Shown here: one piece after another, positions 21,149-32,928 of the stretch
How the letters are laid out: each line of letters opens with the position of its first letter
Position numbering within the stretch: position 1 is the stretch's first letter
NCBI GenBank assembly: GCA_007922195.1
Contig: ML682092.1
Location: 1,327,721-1,391,720, forward strand
Direction: 5' to 3'
Length of the DNA stretch: 64,000 nucleotides
From: Podocnemis expansa
Lineage: Eukaryota; Chordata; Testudines; Podocnemididae
Program-made: the position numbers and the translations under genes
The notes under the pieces: generated by a model
Databases searched by the model: none
What the model was told of the DNA's origin: nothing
Seen by the model: only the letters and a program-made list of their open reading frames with translations

Positions 21149-22110
21149 TTGAATAGCTGTAAGTCATCTACATGCAACACCTACCTGCAAAAATGGCAGC
21201 GATTCCATCATTGGTGCCTTCGGAACAGTGCTAAACCACTGTCAGCCCCTATTCCAGTCATTCTAGAATACCTTCTGTACATAAAAGCAACAAAACTGCC
21301 ACTCAGCATGATCAGAGTACATCTCGCTGCCATCATGGCATTTCACCAACATATACAGGAAAAATCTCTTTTTACACATTCCACAATCAAAAGGATTCTC
21401 TCAGGAATAAAAAGTCTTTATCCTGAGGTCGTCTTACCAACTCCAATGCGGGACTTGAATATGATTCTCAAAAACATTATCAATTCTCCATTTGAACCTC
21501 TGGCTTCTTGTGCCCTAAGTCACTTATCAATGAAGGTAGCCTTCCGTAAAGCAATCACCTTGGCCCTCCACGTTAATGAACTGGCAGCCCTCATGGCAAC
21601 CCAGTCATACACAATTTCTTACAAAGATAAGGTGTCATTGAAACCTCATCTAAAGTTTTTATACCTAAGTCACATCCTCTTTTCGCGTTAATCAAACAGT
21701 AGACATACCTGCCTTTATGCCAAAACCACATACATCTCCTCAAAATGCTATCGTTCACATGCTGGCCATTCGTTGAGTCCTGGCTTTTTACGTGCAAAGA
21801 ACAAAACCATTTAGATCAACCAATAGACTTTTTGTTTCCACTGCAGAAAAGCATATAGAGGTGACCCCATCTCTGAACCGCTGCTTTGCAAATGGATTTC
21901 CAACTGTATTTGTCTTTGCTATGATATCTCACATGTAACTCCACCAGGGCACATACTCTCTCATTCCACTAGAACTATGTCTACCTCAACAGCATCCCTC
22001 CATAATGTGCCAGTCATGGACACTTGCAAGGCCACTACATGGTCATCAATTCATACCTTTTACTAAGCACTATGCAATCGACCAAGCCGTGCCATCAAAC
22101 ATGAAGGTCA
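21149..22110 (+). pseudogene. DIRS D tyrosine recombinase (broken)
   Basis: The frame 21149-21691 covers the N-terminal SAM-like part (STCNTYLQKWQRFHHWC, VILEYLL, VHLAAIMAFHQ) and box I. Box I reads LALHVNEL with His (21569-21571) where the family has the catalytic Arg. Further frames give HSTR (21962-21973) and HYAI with the nucleophilic Tyr at 22071-22073. Such recombinases integrate a circular DNA copy without target duplication. Frameshifts after 21.68 kb and the box I change mark an inactive gene. Confidence 0.75.
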
Positions 22111-22164
22111 GCCTCTTTGTTCTCTTCTCTGTTAACAGCTACTCCGAATTCCCTCCTTTCTCTT

Positions 22165-22560
22165 GAGGACACTACTTTGTAGTCACCCAAGGTGGAGCAC
22201 CCATGGGGACACTACCTAAAGGAGAAAGAAGGGTTACCCACCTTGGTGTGGTAACTGGAGTTCTTCAAGGTGTGTGTCCTCATAGGTGCTCCACCACCCA
22301 CCCTCCTCCCCTCTCTACTTCAGAGTCTTATCTTCTTGCTCCCTCGTTGAGAATGAACTGAGGAGGGTCAGGTAACACGCATGCTGAGAGGGCACTAAAG
22401 CAGCGTGAGACAGACTCCTAGTGCTCCTGCGACCCAGAGGAGCACTACAAGAAGATTCTCTGATCTGTGCCATGCGGGTGTGTCATCACCCAAGGTGGAG
22501 CACCTAGGAGGGGCACGTGTCGAAGAACTTCAGTTACAGCACAAAGGTGGGGAACCCTTC
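22165..22560 (+). repeat. DIRS D internal complementary region and right inverted terminal repeat
   Basis: Just after the recombinase, TCACCCAAGGTGGAGCACCC (22174-22193) is a reverse-oriented terminal-repeat piece. It is followed by a joint and then a forward piece (GTTCTTCAAGGTGTGTGTCC, 22261-22280). The outer repeat, ending with GAAGAACTTCAGTTACAGC, closes the element at about 22550. This is the DIRS arrangement in which the internal region can template element ends. Confidence 0.7.
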
Positions 22561-25500
22561 TTTGTTGCCCTGCAAAATGAGGAGAAAAAAACCCCATTCC
22601 CATAGTTTTGTTATGCAGTGTAAAGAAAAATGGTTGAATGGTTTCCTGCTTAACTTTTACATTAGAAACTTAGGCTCTCCTGGGGCGGACAAAACTTAAG
22701 TTGCATCTTTATGGCCTCAATTCCTCACTCAAGGAAGTGAAATCTAAGATGGGAACTGATTTTTATGTAGACTGATGAAAATTATTTGTAGGTGAAATGG
22801 CCTCTTTGTTAGAGATTCAGCACCTCTTTTCATTCAGCCAGGCGCTGAGAAAATGCCTAATCCTGATAATAGTCAATCAAGAATTGTTCTGCGGAATAAA
22901 GGAAGGCAATACTTGATATTCCGAATGTTTCCAAACCAGGTGGGGAGGGAGCATAATCAGGAAAATACCTATGGATCATAATCGGGAAAATAGCTATACT
23001 TTGTACGCATTAGAAGCCCAATTTTCTCTTTGTAGACTATTTTTAAGGTGGTATGAAGATGAGGGAGAGGCAATGAAATTGAAAAAAGAAAATTTGCTGA
23101 CTGGAATAGGTAACATTACAGAATAGTCAGTCTCTTTGTAACAGAATGTGTTGTCTCCCATATGAGTGGGTAGGACCAGTCTTAGGACAAGGGAGTTCCA
23201 GAAGATGTAGTCACTATAGGGGTCCTAGCAATTGTGGGCTACTGCAGGGTCTCCTGGAAAGAGTAGGGCTATATAGTGAGATACCTGAGGCTGAGAAGAA
23301 GAGTGAGTGGCAGGTAGCAGGAAGTCCTGAGGGAGGTCACACCTAGTTTGAAGTTCTGTGCCATGGAATCTCGGCAAGCACTTTTGTCTGGAGGGGGCTA
23401 TGGAGAAGTCCCTTAAGAGACAGGAACTCCAGGGCTGGAGAAGGAAGAGACCCAGGGAGAAACAGTAGTGGTATAGGATTTAGACTAGGTATGGTAGCTG
23501 TCTTTCAGTGAGAGTGGAAAGAAGCCGCCTTCAGCATCCTGAATCAACAGGGTTAAGAGACCATCCAGCCCTGTGGAAGGGTGACAGAACTCCTCTGGTT
23601 CTCTGAACAGCTAAACTACCGCACCAGAGGAGAAACTGAGCTAGGACTGTGACCTGACACTTGGAAGGGAAGCAACTCCATTACATTTCTAGGACTGTCT
23701 CTCTTCCCTTAATGTTCAAAATCAAACTGGACAAAGCTCTGAAAATATGCTGTAGAATAATCCTGTACTGAAAGGGCTGGATTCAGTATTATTTGTGATA
23801 CCATAGCCCACAAGAGCCCTAATCACATGCAAGCTGTTGTACAGACACAGTATAAAAATACTGTTTCTGCTCCAGAGAGCTTGCCACCCAAGCATATGTA
23901 TAATCCGCTGACTAAACTACACAGTCGAAATGTATGGAGGGGAACCCCCTTCTGGGGTGACATGGTACAGCAAATGGTTGGCCCTCCTTGGAGTCTCCAG
24001 GCACATCCCTGGGCCTGTTTACATTCTAGGCCCTTTCTTGGGCTTTTAGTGCTGAGTCTTTGGCCCCTTCTCCCTTCACAGCAACATGTGGTAGGCCCCA
24101 ACCCAGGGATGGACTCTACAAATACCAGTCTCCTTTTGCTTTCTTTAATAGTTGCTATTCTACATTCCTTGTGCTGCTTTCCAGCCTGTCCCATCACCTT
24201 GTTACCTTACAATTGCAGTCCTTGAGTTCCCTGTTCCCCACAGGTCTCCTTGCATGGTGAGTTCCTCTGTTGTCTCCCTTACGATGCCAGTCAGGAGTTG
24301 CTCAGGCTATGCAGTTCTTTTTTGGGCCTATTGCGTGCTGATTGATGCTTCCCTGCAGCCTGTCTGGGTAGGCCTGAAGGACAGGCATTCAGTGCTCTTT
24401 TTCTGGGTTGGGATGTGATAGGATCAGAAAGCTCCCAGGGGACCAGCAGGGGGCCCTCAAAGGGCCTGGCACACAACTCTGCTGAGCTTTGTAGAGTTTT
24501 TAGCAAATGTGCCTTTGTCAAGGCTAAATTAAGTGGCCCTAGGCTGCTCACTTTTGTGGGGTCCCCCCCCACTATGGGCCCCTTCCTGGGGCCCAGGGCA
24601 CTCCCACCCTACCCCTGGGCTGGCTTTTCTGCCTGAGGGGGCAGGGCTAGCCAGTGCATGGTCACTGTGCTCCATGGGCAGGGCCAGTGGGCATGCAGCA
24701 CAGCCTCTGGTAGCAGCGATCCAGGGCCTGAAGTGCTGTTGGGCCCTGGAGGGCTGCACTGGAGGCTGCCTCGCACGCTGGCAGACTTTGCCCCTGGAGT
24801 GCAATAGAAAGTCACTGGCCTGTTCTGCCCCTGGTGGCAGACCAGTTGGCCTGGGGGCAGGGTTGGATCACTGTGGCCTGCCAGGGCCTCTAGTTCCAGC
24901 CATGCAGGGCCAGATCAGCCCCTAAAGCCCCTGTGTTAAACTGGCCCTGGCTGTTGTAGACAGCTATCTGCTAGGAACTGAACAGAATTACTGATCAGTT
25001 TGTTCCACATACACTGTTAAACAAGCCGGCCTGGGGAAAGTACCAGTTCCAAAGTACCTCTTCCATGAAAACTTCGTCCTTAAGGTGAATCCCTCCTCTG
25101 CTCAAGTACTTTGTGGATTCCAAATCTGTATCACCACTGTGTGACTGCACGGTGAATCTGTCCTGTTATTGATAGATATTCTGGGCTGAATCTAAACCAG
25201 TGACCTGGAGATGAGACCCTCTGTCTAATTATAGTTTCCTGAGTGATCCAGTCTGTTGGAAGCCATTGTTAATGGAAAAGAAACTCTTTCTCTTCTTGCT
25301 GCGATTTATGAACCAAAGAGTAGTATCTGGCAAAGGAGCCCTAGCTAAGTGAAAAGAGATGATTTTCTCAGTGATATGCTTATGATTTCACACATGGTTT
25401 TTCTGTTAATCTCTTGTTCTCTGCTGCATGGGAAATGAAAGATACATTGTCTATGACACGACTCAGAAATGAGTCATGTTTTAAAGAGTTATTGGAGTGC

Positions 25501-27346
25501 CAATGAAAGTGACAGAACACAGAAGCAATCTTTCTTCTGAAAGTAAACCTGCGAACACTACTTAATTTCCTTCAAGCATAACAAAGTCCTTTCTGAATAA
25601 CGTTTCCAGTCTCTAACAGATAAAGCGAGATATATTTTTCCACAACTAAAACAAAAGGAAGAACATAAATGTCCAATAATAAACTTTATCATTCAGACTC
25701 TATTATGTAGGAGAGAACAGAGTGAAACATATCGTGGAAAAATCTACAATAGCTTGCACATACATTGTAGTTGACACATCAGAATTTAGTATAATAACCT
25801 TTCTTTGCTAGAGTTCTCACAAATTGAAAATACAGAATGTAGTGTCTATACCTTTTCATTTGATGTAGCATCCTTATTGGATATGCTGGGAACTTGCTAC
25901 AAGGTTCCAGAAGTGTGGTCTAGTTAACTGCACATCTCCATGCTTTGTTGAATCACTTTAGTTTTGCAAATTTAAATGAGATTTGATTGTGGTTAGAAAG
26001 ATGCTGTCAGATTCAAATTTAGTCAAACAACCTTTAATTAGATATTCACTATACCTACTCAGAGTCCCCTAGCCAGTTTTTGTAGTGTTAAAATTGCTTT
26101 TTTTTAATTTTATTATTTAAAGAATTTTTTTTTTCCTTTCTCTCCTGTTTGGGTGTGAAGGACCTGCACAAACAGCAAGGAGTCACTAAATGACATAGGA
26201 AACAGTGACAAATTTTAAAAAATAAGTATTTTTTTGACTTCGAGTTGTTAGATTGTTTGTTTGAAATCCCCAAAACTCAGCTTAAAAACAAACAAAAAAA
26301 AATCTGCTTTATTCATTTTGTGTTCCCCACTCAGAGATCTCCTCTTCCAGACAGGAAGTCTGTGTACAAAAGTATTCATAAGGCTTTACCTCTTCTGGAG
26401 TGTCTACTGAGGTCACACAGTGCACTGTCCTTTTGTGCCCCAGGAGGAGAAAAGGGCACACACAGTTAAGTGCTCTGCCAACTTCTAGTTTCTACAGTAA
26501 AAAAATGTGAACTTTTCTGTCAAGCTCCTCTCCCTCCTCCCTTTCATCATCATCAAAAGGGATCAGAAAAGGAGCACATAGGAAAACCTCTGTTACCAAG
26601 AAAAAGCACCTCAGGGTCAACAGAAGGGACCTGCTTCTTCTGTGAGAAATCTGGCTGAAAGACTCATGCTATATACAGCATGCCAAGAGATGCAGGACAA
26701 AATGTATTTCTTGTAAGCAGGATGAATCTCACTCCTTTTGATAGGAAGAGGGCTGGCTGTCAGTTGGTCACAGTACCCAGGAGAAAGCTCAGGGCAGATT
26801 TGCTATACTGAAATGTGAAAGCCTCAGTACTTGACTGGACTCTGTAGAAGGACCCCCAGAGCTGCAAGAGTTAAAACAGGCTGATAAAGAAAATGACATC
26901 ACAAAGAAGTCCACCCATTTTGTTACAAACTTGAGCTATGTGCATTGTATCTTTAAAGACAGTTATTGAGGACTGCAATTTTCTGAGACATCAAAAAGGC
27001 TAAATAAAGCACTTGAGTGGTGTTACAGCATGTACTAATCTAAATCAAATCAAGTCTCTGTCCTAAAGGTTGTTGCAGGCTTGACATCTATCGTAAAGGA
27101 TACTGCAGTTCCCGTAGATGAAGTCTTACCAGTTAAAACTCCACAGCTGGGCGTGAGACAGTTTCAGCATGTTTTCATCTGATATACTTAGGGCTTTAAC
27201 TTTGCTTATTTGCCAGGACAGCGTTAGCCTGGACTTGACAGTGTGTCTGGTTCATTATTCCTACCATCCGAAAAGGTGCCCTTTCGGTGTCTGGGTGCAC
27301 TGTTAGAGAAGATTTCTCTATCTGTGACCTTACATTATGCCCACAC
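22561..27346. other. Mostly unassigned DNA (4.8 kb)
   Basis: No gene was recognised. A fragment at 23775-23900 resembles an old interspersed repeat seen again at about 30.02-30.07 kb (CTGTACA...CC..GAAGA/AGAGCTT..CAA-type ending). A GC-rich patch at 24.54-24.92 kb has long frames on both strands, which is compositional. 25.0-27.3 kb is AT-rich single-copy-looking DNA. Confidence 0.4.
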
Positions 27347-28070
27347 CAGGGGTGTCAAACTCATTCAGTGTGACAGGCCACACTGAAGGGCAGGACACTT
27401 GACATGGGCCAAAGTGGGTCCATTAAAATTTGGGGCCTCCCTGCTGCCTCTTCTCTTAAGCCTCTCAGCCCCGCCCTAGCCTCTGCCTCACTGCTTCAAT
27501 GCCACCCCCTCTGAGCCTTGTCTCCCGCACCTTGCTTGGCTGACTCTGCAAGGGCAGCGCTGTCACTCCCTGGCCCAGCTCCTCCTGCTGTGGCCCACAT
27601 GTGTGTGTGTGTGCTGGGCAGGAGATTTAAAACAGCCCCAGCCTGGCCCCAGGGGTTAAAGTGTAATTTGGTGGGCCCTGGAACCCTCCCAAATTTATGG
27701 GTCCCCTTCACGTAGGTCCAGGCCCCCTTCACCCACCCCAGCTACTGCCCCCAAATGCCTGCCCTCCCACCCCAGCTACTGCCCCCATAATGCCTTCCCC
27801 CATCAGACCCCTCCTTCCCCTTGTCCTCCTCAGCCCCAACCCCCATTCCCTAAGCTCTGTGCCCCCATGTCCCCACGCCAGCCCTCCTAAGCCCCCACCT
27901 CCAGCTCCCCTGTCTTTACTCCATTCCCTTCTGCGCCCCAATCCCTTCCACATCTCCCTAGCTTACCATCCTGACCCCTTCTTCGCACCCCCCCACTGTG
28001 TTCTTCGCTGGCTGGCTACCTGCCTGCCTGTCCCCAAATCCCCCCCCCCCCCCCCCGGTTGCTGACGTGG
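27347..28070. repeat. hAT-like left end followed by C-rich low-complexity DNA
   Basis: CAGGGGTGTCAAACTCATT at 27347 is a typical non-autonomous hAT end, followed by GGCCACA-type text. The matching right end was not located. From about 27.45 to 28.06 kb the plus strand is very C-rich and ends in a C run at 28037-28056; open frames there are compositional. Confidence 0.45.
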
Positions 28071-28375
28071 CCAAGAAGCCAGGCTGGGTGGGGGAGGGAG
28101 GCTGCAGCGGCTGGCAAGAAGGGGGACAGGCCTGAGGAAGGGAGAAGGAAAGTTATTTTGTAATCTATAGTCATCTTGATCTTCTGTTTTCTGCCTTTTC
28201 CTGTCTTGGCATTATCTTTTAACATTTGAATGATTGCAAGGAAATGACTATCTTGGGTCATTTTTTTAATGCAAGCTTATTAGTCTTTTGCAGCCTCTAG
28301 TAAACTAAACCAATATATTCATATAGTCAGCATCCAAGTAAGTGGGTCTACTCAGTATTCATGTTATTACAGAGT

Positions 28376-28782
28376 GGGTATGTCCACACGAGTCTTTTAT
28401 TTCGAAACAACACTAGTTGTTTCGAAATAAAAAACTGAATGTCCACATGGCGTTTTCTTATTTCAAAATGACAGGCTCTGTCATTTTGAAATAAGAACTG
28501 TCATTTCGAAACAGCTTAAACCCCATTCATTTCGAAATGGCTGTTATTTCGAAGTGGTTATTTCGAAATAAGGCTGTTTGGACATGTTGTTCACTGTTTC
28601 AAAACAACATGTCCAAATGACCTTATTTTGAAATAACCATTTTGAAATAACAGCTGTTTCGAAAGCAGGCTTTCCCTTAATTCAAATTAACATTTTCTTA
28701 ATTCAAATTAACTTATTTCGAAATAAGGACTTTATTTCAAAATAACTTATTTCGAAATAATGATATATGTGTGGACATAGCC
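28376..28782. mobile_element. Palindromic MITE built from TTATTTCGAAATAA units
   Basis: The ends GGGTATGTCCACAC and the complement GGCTATGTCCACAC form terminal inverted repeats. The interior has several copies and variants of the self-complementary TTATTTCGAAATAA, so most of the 407 bp can fold back on itself. No transposase is present. A related, half-preserved unit lies at 54.01-54.24 kb. No convincing target duplication was found. Confidence 0.75.
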
Positions 28783-29049
28783 GGGAGCTTCACTTCTATT
28801 GGAAAGTCATTGCATGAAAGTTCCAGGTCTCTGCAGTTCACTTCAGGGATTGTGTGTTATTCTGAGGTCGTGTCTCAATGTGCGGAGTTCTGTAGAACTA
28901 CGGAGCTGCCCTCTTGGGCGCATTTCAGAGCCCAGGCAATTTTTGCACATTCAGAATAACATTTATCAACTGGAAGACCCTTCTAGGTCAGTTGTTAGCC
29001 TTTAGAAAGATTAAGATGAGTAAAAAGGATTAATACACTAAGAAAGTGT

Positions 29050-29051
<2 letters not shown>

Positions 29052-29087
<36 letters not shown>
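29052..29087 (+). repeat. (GT)n microsatellite
   Basis: An uninterrupted GT dinucleotide run. It explains the Thr-His repeat in an antisense open frame. Confidence 0.95.
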
Positions 29088-29090
<3 letters not shown>

Positions 29091-29807
29091 CACCTAAAAT
29101 AGTTTTTTTTCCCCCCAAGTAGCGGGAAAAGGAGGTTGAACTGGTAGCTGGCAATAGATTTTCCTTGTTCTGAGATCTGGAAATACTCTGTTTTTTGGTC
29201 TTTTAAAATACACAGTAAACATGTATCCTCAGATCCACATACTTGGATGTGTGAGTGCCACTGGTTGTCAAGGAGGAGTAGGAGGAAGAGTCTGGAAGAA
29301 AGGTCTTTCACCAGGTGACCTGCATAGGAGTTCTGGGGACTTGAGGAGGATGTGAATAGTAGTTTAATTTCATTAGTTTCTCAGGTGATTCAGACTTGCT
29401 ATTGTCTTGCACCTTCATACTCTTTAAAGTTGGGGCATTGCAACATTTTCAGGGTAGGATTTATATGATCACTTTGGGCTATAAATTCAGTTTACCACCA
29501 TTATTCATTATAACAATTCCCAGAAATAACTCAGCTTAATCTTCTCTCTAAAATCAAAGAGTTTTCTCACTCTCCTCTGGATTTAGCTTTCACTTCTTAT
29601 CCCTCTGAGTTCCTTTTGTGTATTTCAGGGGCTTTTGTTCATTGAAGGCACATCTGTCAGTCCTTACTATTGACTTGTGGTCTGCCAGGCTAGCAACCGC
29701 AGAGGCTATAACTGAAAGCTGTTACTTGCAAGCAGGTCCCATGGCCCCATCCCTCTGTATTCCTCACTGGTGATGTCTATTGATTTGTACTGCAGTTGTG
29801 TCCAGGG

Positions 29808-29985
29808 CAGTGCTTCTCAACCTTTTGCAGGTCGTGACATGTTTGGTGGCATGTGCAATCCTGCAGGACCCATCAGTCCCCCCTCCTCCCCAAGGCCAAA
29901 TCCAGCCATCCCACCTGGTTCTCTATTACACACCACTGTGTGGCAACACAGTAATGTATCCCAATATAGTGATGGAGAACTGCTG
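29808..29985. mobile_element. Short non-autonomous hAT-like element, 178 bp
   Basis: The left end CAGTGCTTCTCAACCTTTT and the right end GGAGAACTGCTG (complement CAGCAGTTCTCC) match the hAT pattern. Flanking 8-mers GTCCAGGG and GCCTAGGG agree at 6 of 8 positions. Confidence 0.6.
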
Positions 29986-30096
29986 GCCTAGGGGTCTGAA
30001 GCAAGGTTCGTTGTTCAGGGCACTGTACAAGCTTTTCTTGAGTCCCTACCTTGAAGAATTCACAATCTAAGGATCACATTTTTCAGAACCACTTAT

Positions 30097-30295
30097 TGTG
30101 GGGGTTCTTAAACTTTTAGAGGCCCCACACCCAATACAGTGATATATGGTAACCCCACACCCCCATGAAAAAAAAAATCTGTCGTCATGATGTCACGTTT
30201 GACATATAGTGGCTGGGCGTTCTGTGTTTAAATTATGTTAACTCCTGCACCTGTCGGAGTCTTTTTTGGGCACCTTTGGTTAAGAGCCCCCTGTG
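30097..30295. mobile_element. Probable short hAT-like element
   Basis: GGGGGTTCTTAAACTTTT near 30101 pairs with GGTTAAGAGCCCCCTG at 30280-30295 as imperfect inverted ends. Target duplications are unclear. Confidence 0.4.
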
Positions 30296-30523
30296 GAGAA
30301 AATTAAAAAAACACATTAGTTATTGTTCTTGGTCATTTAGAACGTCAGCACGGTGCTCTGTTTAGTCACTTTATTTCTAGAGCTTTCCTGTTTACTGCTC
30401 CTCTGATCTTCAGAAAGGAAATCTTCCTCTTCTCAACAAAGGGGCTTGGGTCGCTGAACCAGAATGCTTGGCTCAAGTATCTGGGAGCAGAGACCATCAA
30501 AGACAGAAGAGGAGATTCAAGCG

Positions 30524-30711
30524 CAGAGGTCTCAGACTCAAACCACCACAAGGGCCACATGAAACTAGTACATTAGCCCAAGGGCCACACCACTGAAACC
30601 TTTTCATACAAAGATATTGCAAATATCGATAACGATAATTTTGTTGCAGGCTGCAAGAAATAACTTCAGGGGCTGCGTGTAGCCTGCAGGCTGTGAGTTT
30701 GAGACCCCCTG
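30524..30711. mobile_element. Short hAT-like element, 188 bp (family shared with 31.9 kb)
   Basis: The ends are CAGAGGTCTCAGACTCAAA and the complement CAGGGGGTCTCAAACTCA. Flanks TTCAAGCG (30516-30523) and TTCAAGAG (30712-30719) differ at one position and fit an 8-bp target duplication. The core ACTGAAACCTTTTCATACAA and GATATTGCAAATATCGATAA is shared with the element at 31893-32079. Confidence 0.75.
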
Positions 30712-31892
30712 TTCAAGAGCAAGAGGGAATTCTTTCTTGATGTCTTTTAAAGAGAAAGCTGTGTCTGTAGTAGAGGAGGTACAAGTTATCAACATAGATT
30801 GGTCAGAGAGCCCAAATGAGAGTTATAACTTAAATGAGAAATGTTCTACAGAGTACAGGGAAGAAATACTAACAGATCTTGGGGGTAGATTCCTTGTTAT
30901 CTAATGTACAAATACACAAGGCTCTTTATAAGACCTGTAAGATGGTTCATACCCTAAGTTATGCAAAAGTTCTATGAGTTTTAATGGGGCTTTCATAGCT
31001 GTTTCTCTTATGTGTGCATGTGAAATTAACATGCACACCAGATTAAACTGTTTACTTGTCAGCAAAGGAGCCACTCAACTCTTAGAGGGCGGTTTCTTTC
31101 TAGAAAGCGTCATGGATAAAAAAGTAGCAGTGTCTCTGAGAAGACATTCTGCAGTAGCTACCATACGAACCTTCCCCAAACTGGGTTTGCATGGTATAAT
31201 GAAATGAGTCAACCATACAAGCAGAATTAAATTCCAAAGTCTGCAAGGCTTCCCTAGTTGCTGCTTTGTCATGAATGATTCAGTGAACATTCGAGTTTTC
31301 CTACAAAGTGGTTTCCATAAACAGTGACCAAGATATAACTATGATTTTTGGAAGTGAACAGAATTTAGCAGCTTCAGAATTCTATAATAGAGAAGAAACC
31401 TTTAGAAAAAAGATGGCTGAATGTGTCTGTAAGAATAAGCATATGTTATCTCCTAGTGGAATAGCACATAGAGGGAGAACAGAACTGTCACTGGGGAAAA
31501 AAAAATCCCCTTGTTCTTACAGTCAAGATGTCTCCAAAAAGTATGCTTCCCCTCTGTCCCCCCAGTTCTTCCAGGGTTACTGCCACTGCTTTGGTTTACA
31601 AGTGATTAAATCTGTAAAGCTGGACACGGTATCATGTCTTCCTGGGTTGCTGGGGATGGCACAGTGTTTTCACTGTGCCAGAGTTGGTTTAGAAATAGAT
31701 GGAGTTCTTCTACTGTATAGTCCCTCTAAATAGGTGCCCCTCTTGCTGGTACATCACATCACTGTGGGTCACTTCTTAAAGGAAAGGCTTGCAAGGAATG
31801 CTTTTTAAAGGGGAAAAACAGAGATTCTAAGTTAAACAAGTAATTTTCTTTGCTTAAGATTTCATGTCTGACAGTCCCATCACACTTTTTAG

Positions 31893-32079
31893 CAAGGGTC
31901 TCAAAATCAATCACGACGAGGGCCTCACGAGGACTAGTATGTTAGCCCAAGGGCTGCATCACTGAAACCTTTTCATACAATGATATTGCAAATATCGATA
32001 ATGATAGTGTTGTTGCGGGCCACAGGAAATAACTTAAGGTGTTGCATGCGGCCCACGGGCCATGAGTTTGAGACACCTG
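31893..32079. mobile_element. Short hAT-like element, 187 bp (same family as 30.5 kb)
   Basis: It has the same length, end pattern (GGTCTCAAAATCA and GAGTTTGAGACACCTG) and core as 30524-30711, in the same orientation. The flanks CTTTTTAG and CTTTAGAT only partly match. Confidence 0.65.
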
Positions 32080-32842
32080 CTTTAGATGGAACTATATTCT
32101 CATACGAGGTTTGCATGATTGCGGCCTTTTTCTATAACTTTAATTTTCTGAGGAAGAAACAAAAGAGGGGGGGAGAGGGCCTGTCCCTGCTGGACAATTT
32201 TAGACTGAACACAACCAAGGGTAAAGATTGCTTGATGTGCCTGTTTGAAGAAAATATAATGAAAAATAAGATTTTTCTTTTGTCTCTTTTCCTGGCTTAC
32301 CTTGCTTTGGATTTCTTGTTGATTTTTGTTTGAGACCCCTTCCTTCCTTTTCTGAGGCAGGGGAGTATTTCTTTTGTGATTCCTCATCTCCCTTTTTCCT
32401 CATGCATCTCATATTTTGCACATTGGCATAGTGTTGCCCTCTGCCAAATTCAGAAGCTTTTTGAGTATCATGAACCATGTAAATTATGGTTGAGTGAAGG
32501 ATTGCTTTAATGGTACAAAGGCTAAAATGGCTAACTATTTGACCTTTGGGATTAGGCCATGATCCATTAAGAGTTTAAACTTCTAATTTTGATTTTGTGC
32601 TTCCTGTCTACAGTTCTGCATCCCTTCCTCACCCAGATCCCTTCAGATGTATCACACACATGTATAGCCTTTGCTCTGTTCTGCTGAATCCTCTTTGCTG
32701 GTTTGAAATAGAGAGCCAAATGCAGAGATCAAGGGTTTAGTAAATTTCACAGTGCTGCTGCTCGTCACCTATCCATTAATGGGAACTGAAAGAGGTGTGT
32801 TTAGCCTAAGCAGCATGCGTGTATTGCTTTTTCTTGATTCAG

Positions 32843-32928
32843 ATAACACCATGATCAGCCATGCAGAAAAAGAGATGAAGCTGATTCAGCTCCTGTTGAA
32901 GCTGCAGTCTCATGCCACACAAGTGTAA
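32843..32928 (+). CDS. Candidate terminal coding exon of an unidentified host gene
   Basis: A pyrimidine-rich tract ending TTTTTCTTGATTCAG (32828-32842) makes a good 3' splice site. Of the three reading frames just after it, only one is open: it leaves two bases to complete a split codon, then reads about 27 codons to TAA at 32926-32928. The peptide is Lys/Leu/Gln-rich and looks helical (for example EKEMKLIQLLLKLQ), unlike any mobile-element protein in the window, and lies in repeat-poor DNA. I do not recognise the gene. It could be a chance splice-like site; upstream exons would lie outside the part I can read. Confidence 0.4.

Larger units (their letters stand above)
15760..22560 (+). mobile_element. 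DIRS-type retrotransposon copy D (YR retroelement), decayed
   Basis: The order is left inverted terminal repeat, A-rich leader, gag with Cys/His cluster, RT, RNase H, post-RNase-H domain, tyrosine recombinase, internal complementary region and right inverted terminal repeat. Presence of a YR instead of an integrase, and inverted rather than direct repeats, defines the DIRS order. Gag is split by a REL-LINE fragment. The RT box reads YLDN and the recombinase box I Arg is His. Many stops and shifts are present throughout. Confidence 0.88.

Noticed and set aside
27697..28065. 122-codon proline-rich open frame
   Set aside because: It is the translation of a C-rich low-complexity tract with an equally open antisense glycine-rich frame; no start context or family motif.
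29030..29311. Frame with Thr-His repeats
   Set aside because: The repeat is the antisense reading of the (GT)n microsatellite at 29052-29087.
31308..31733. 141-codon open frame
   Set aside because: No recognised domain, no splice or promoter context; residue composition looks random for the local DNA.
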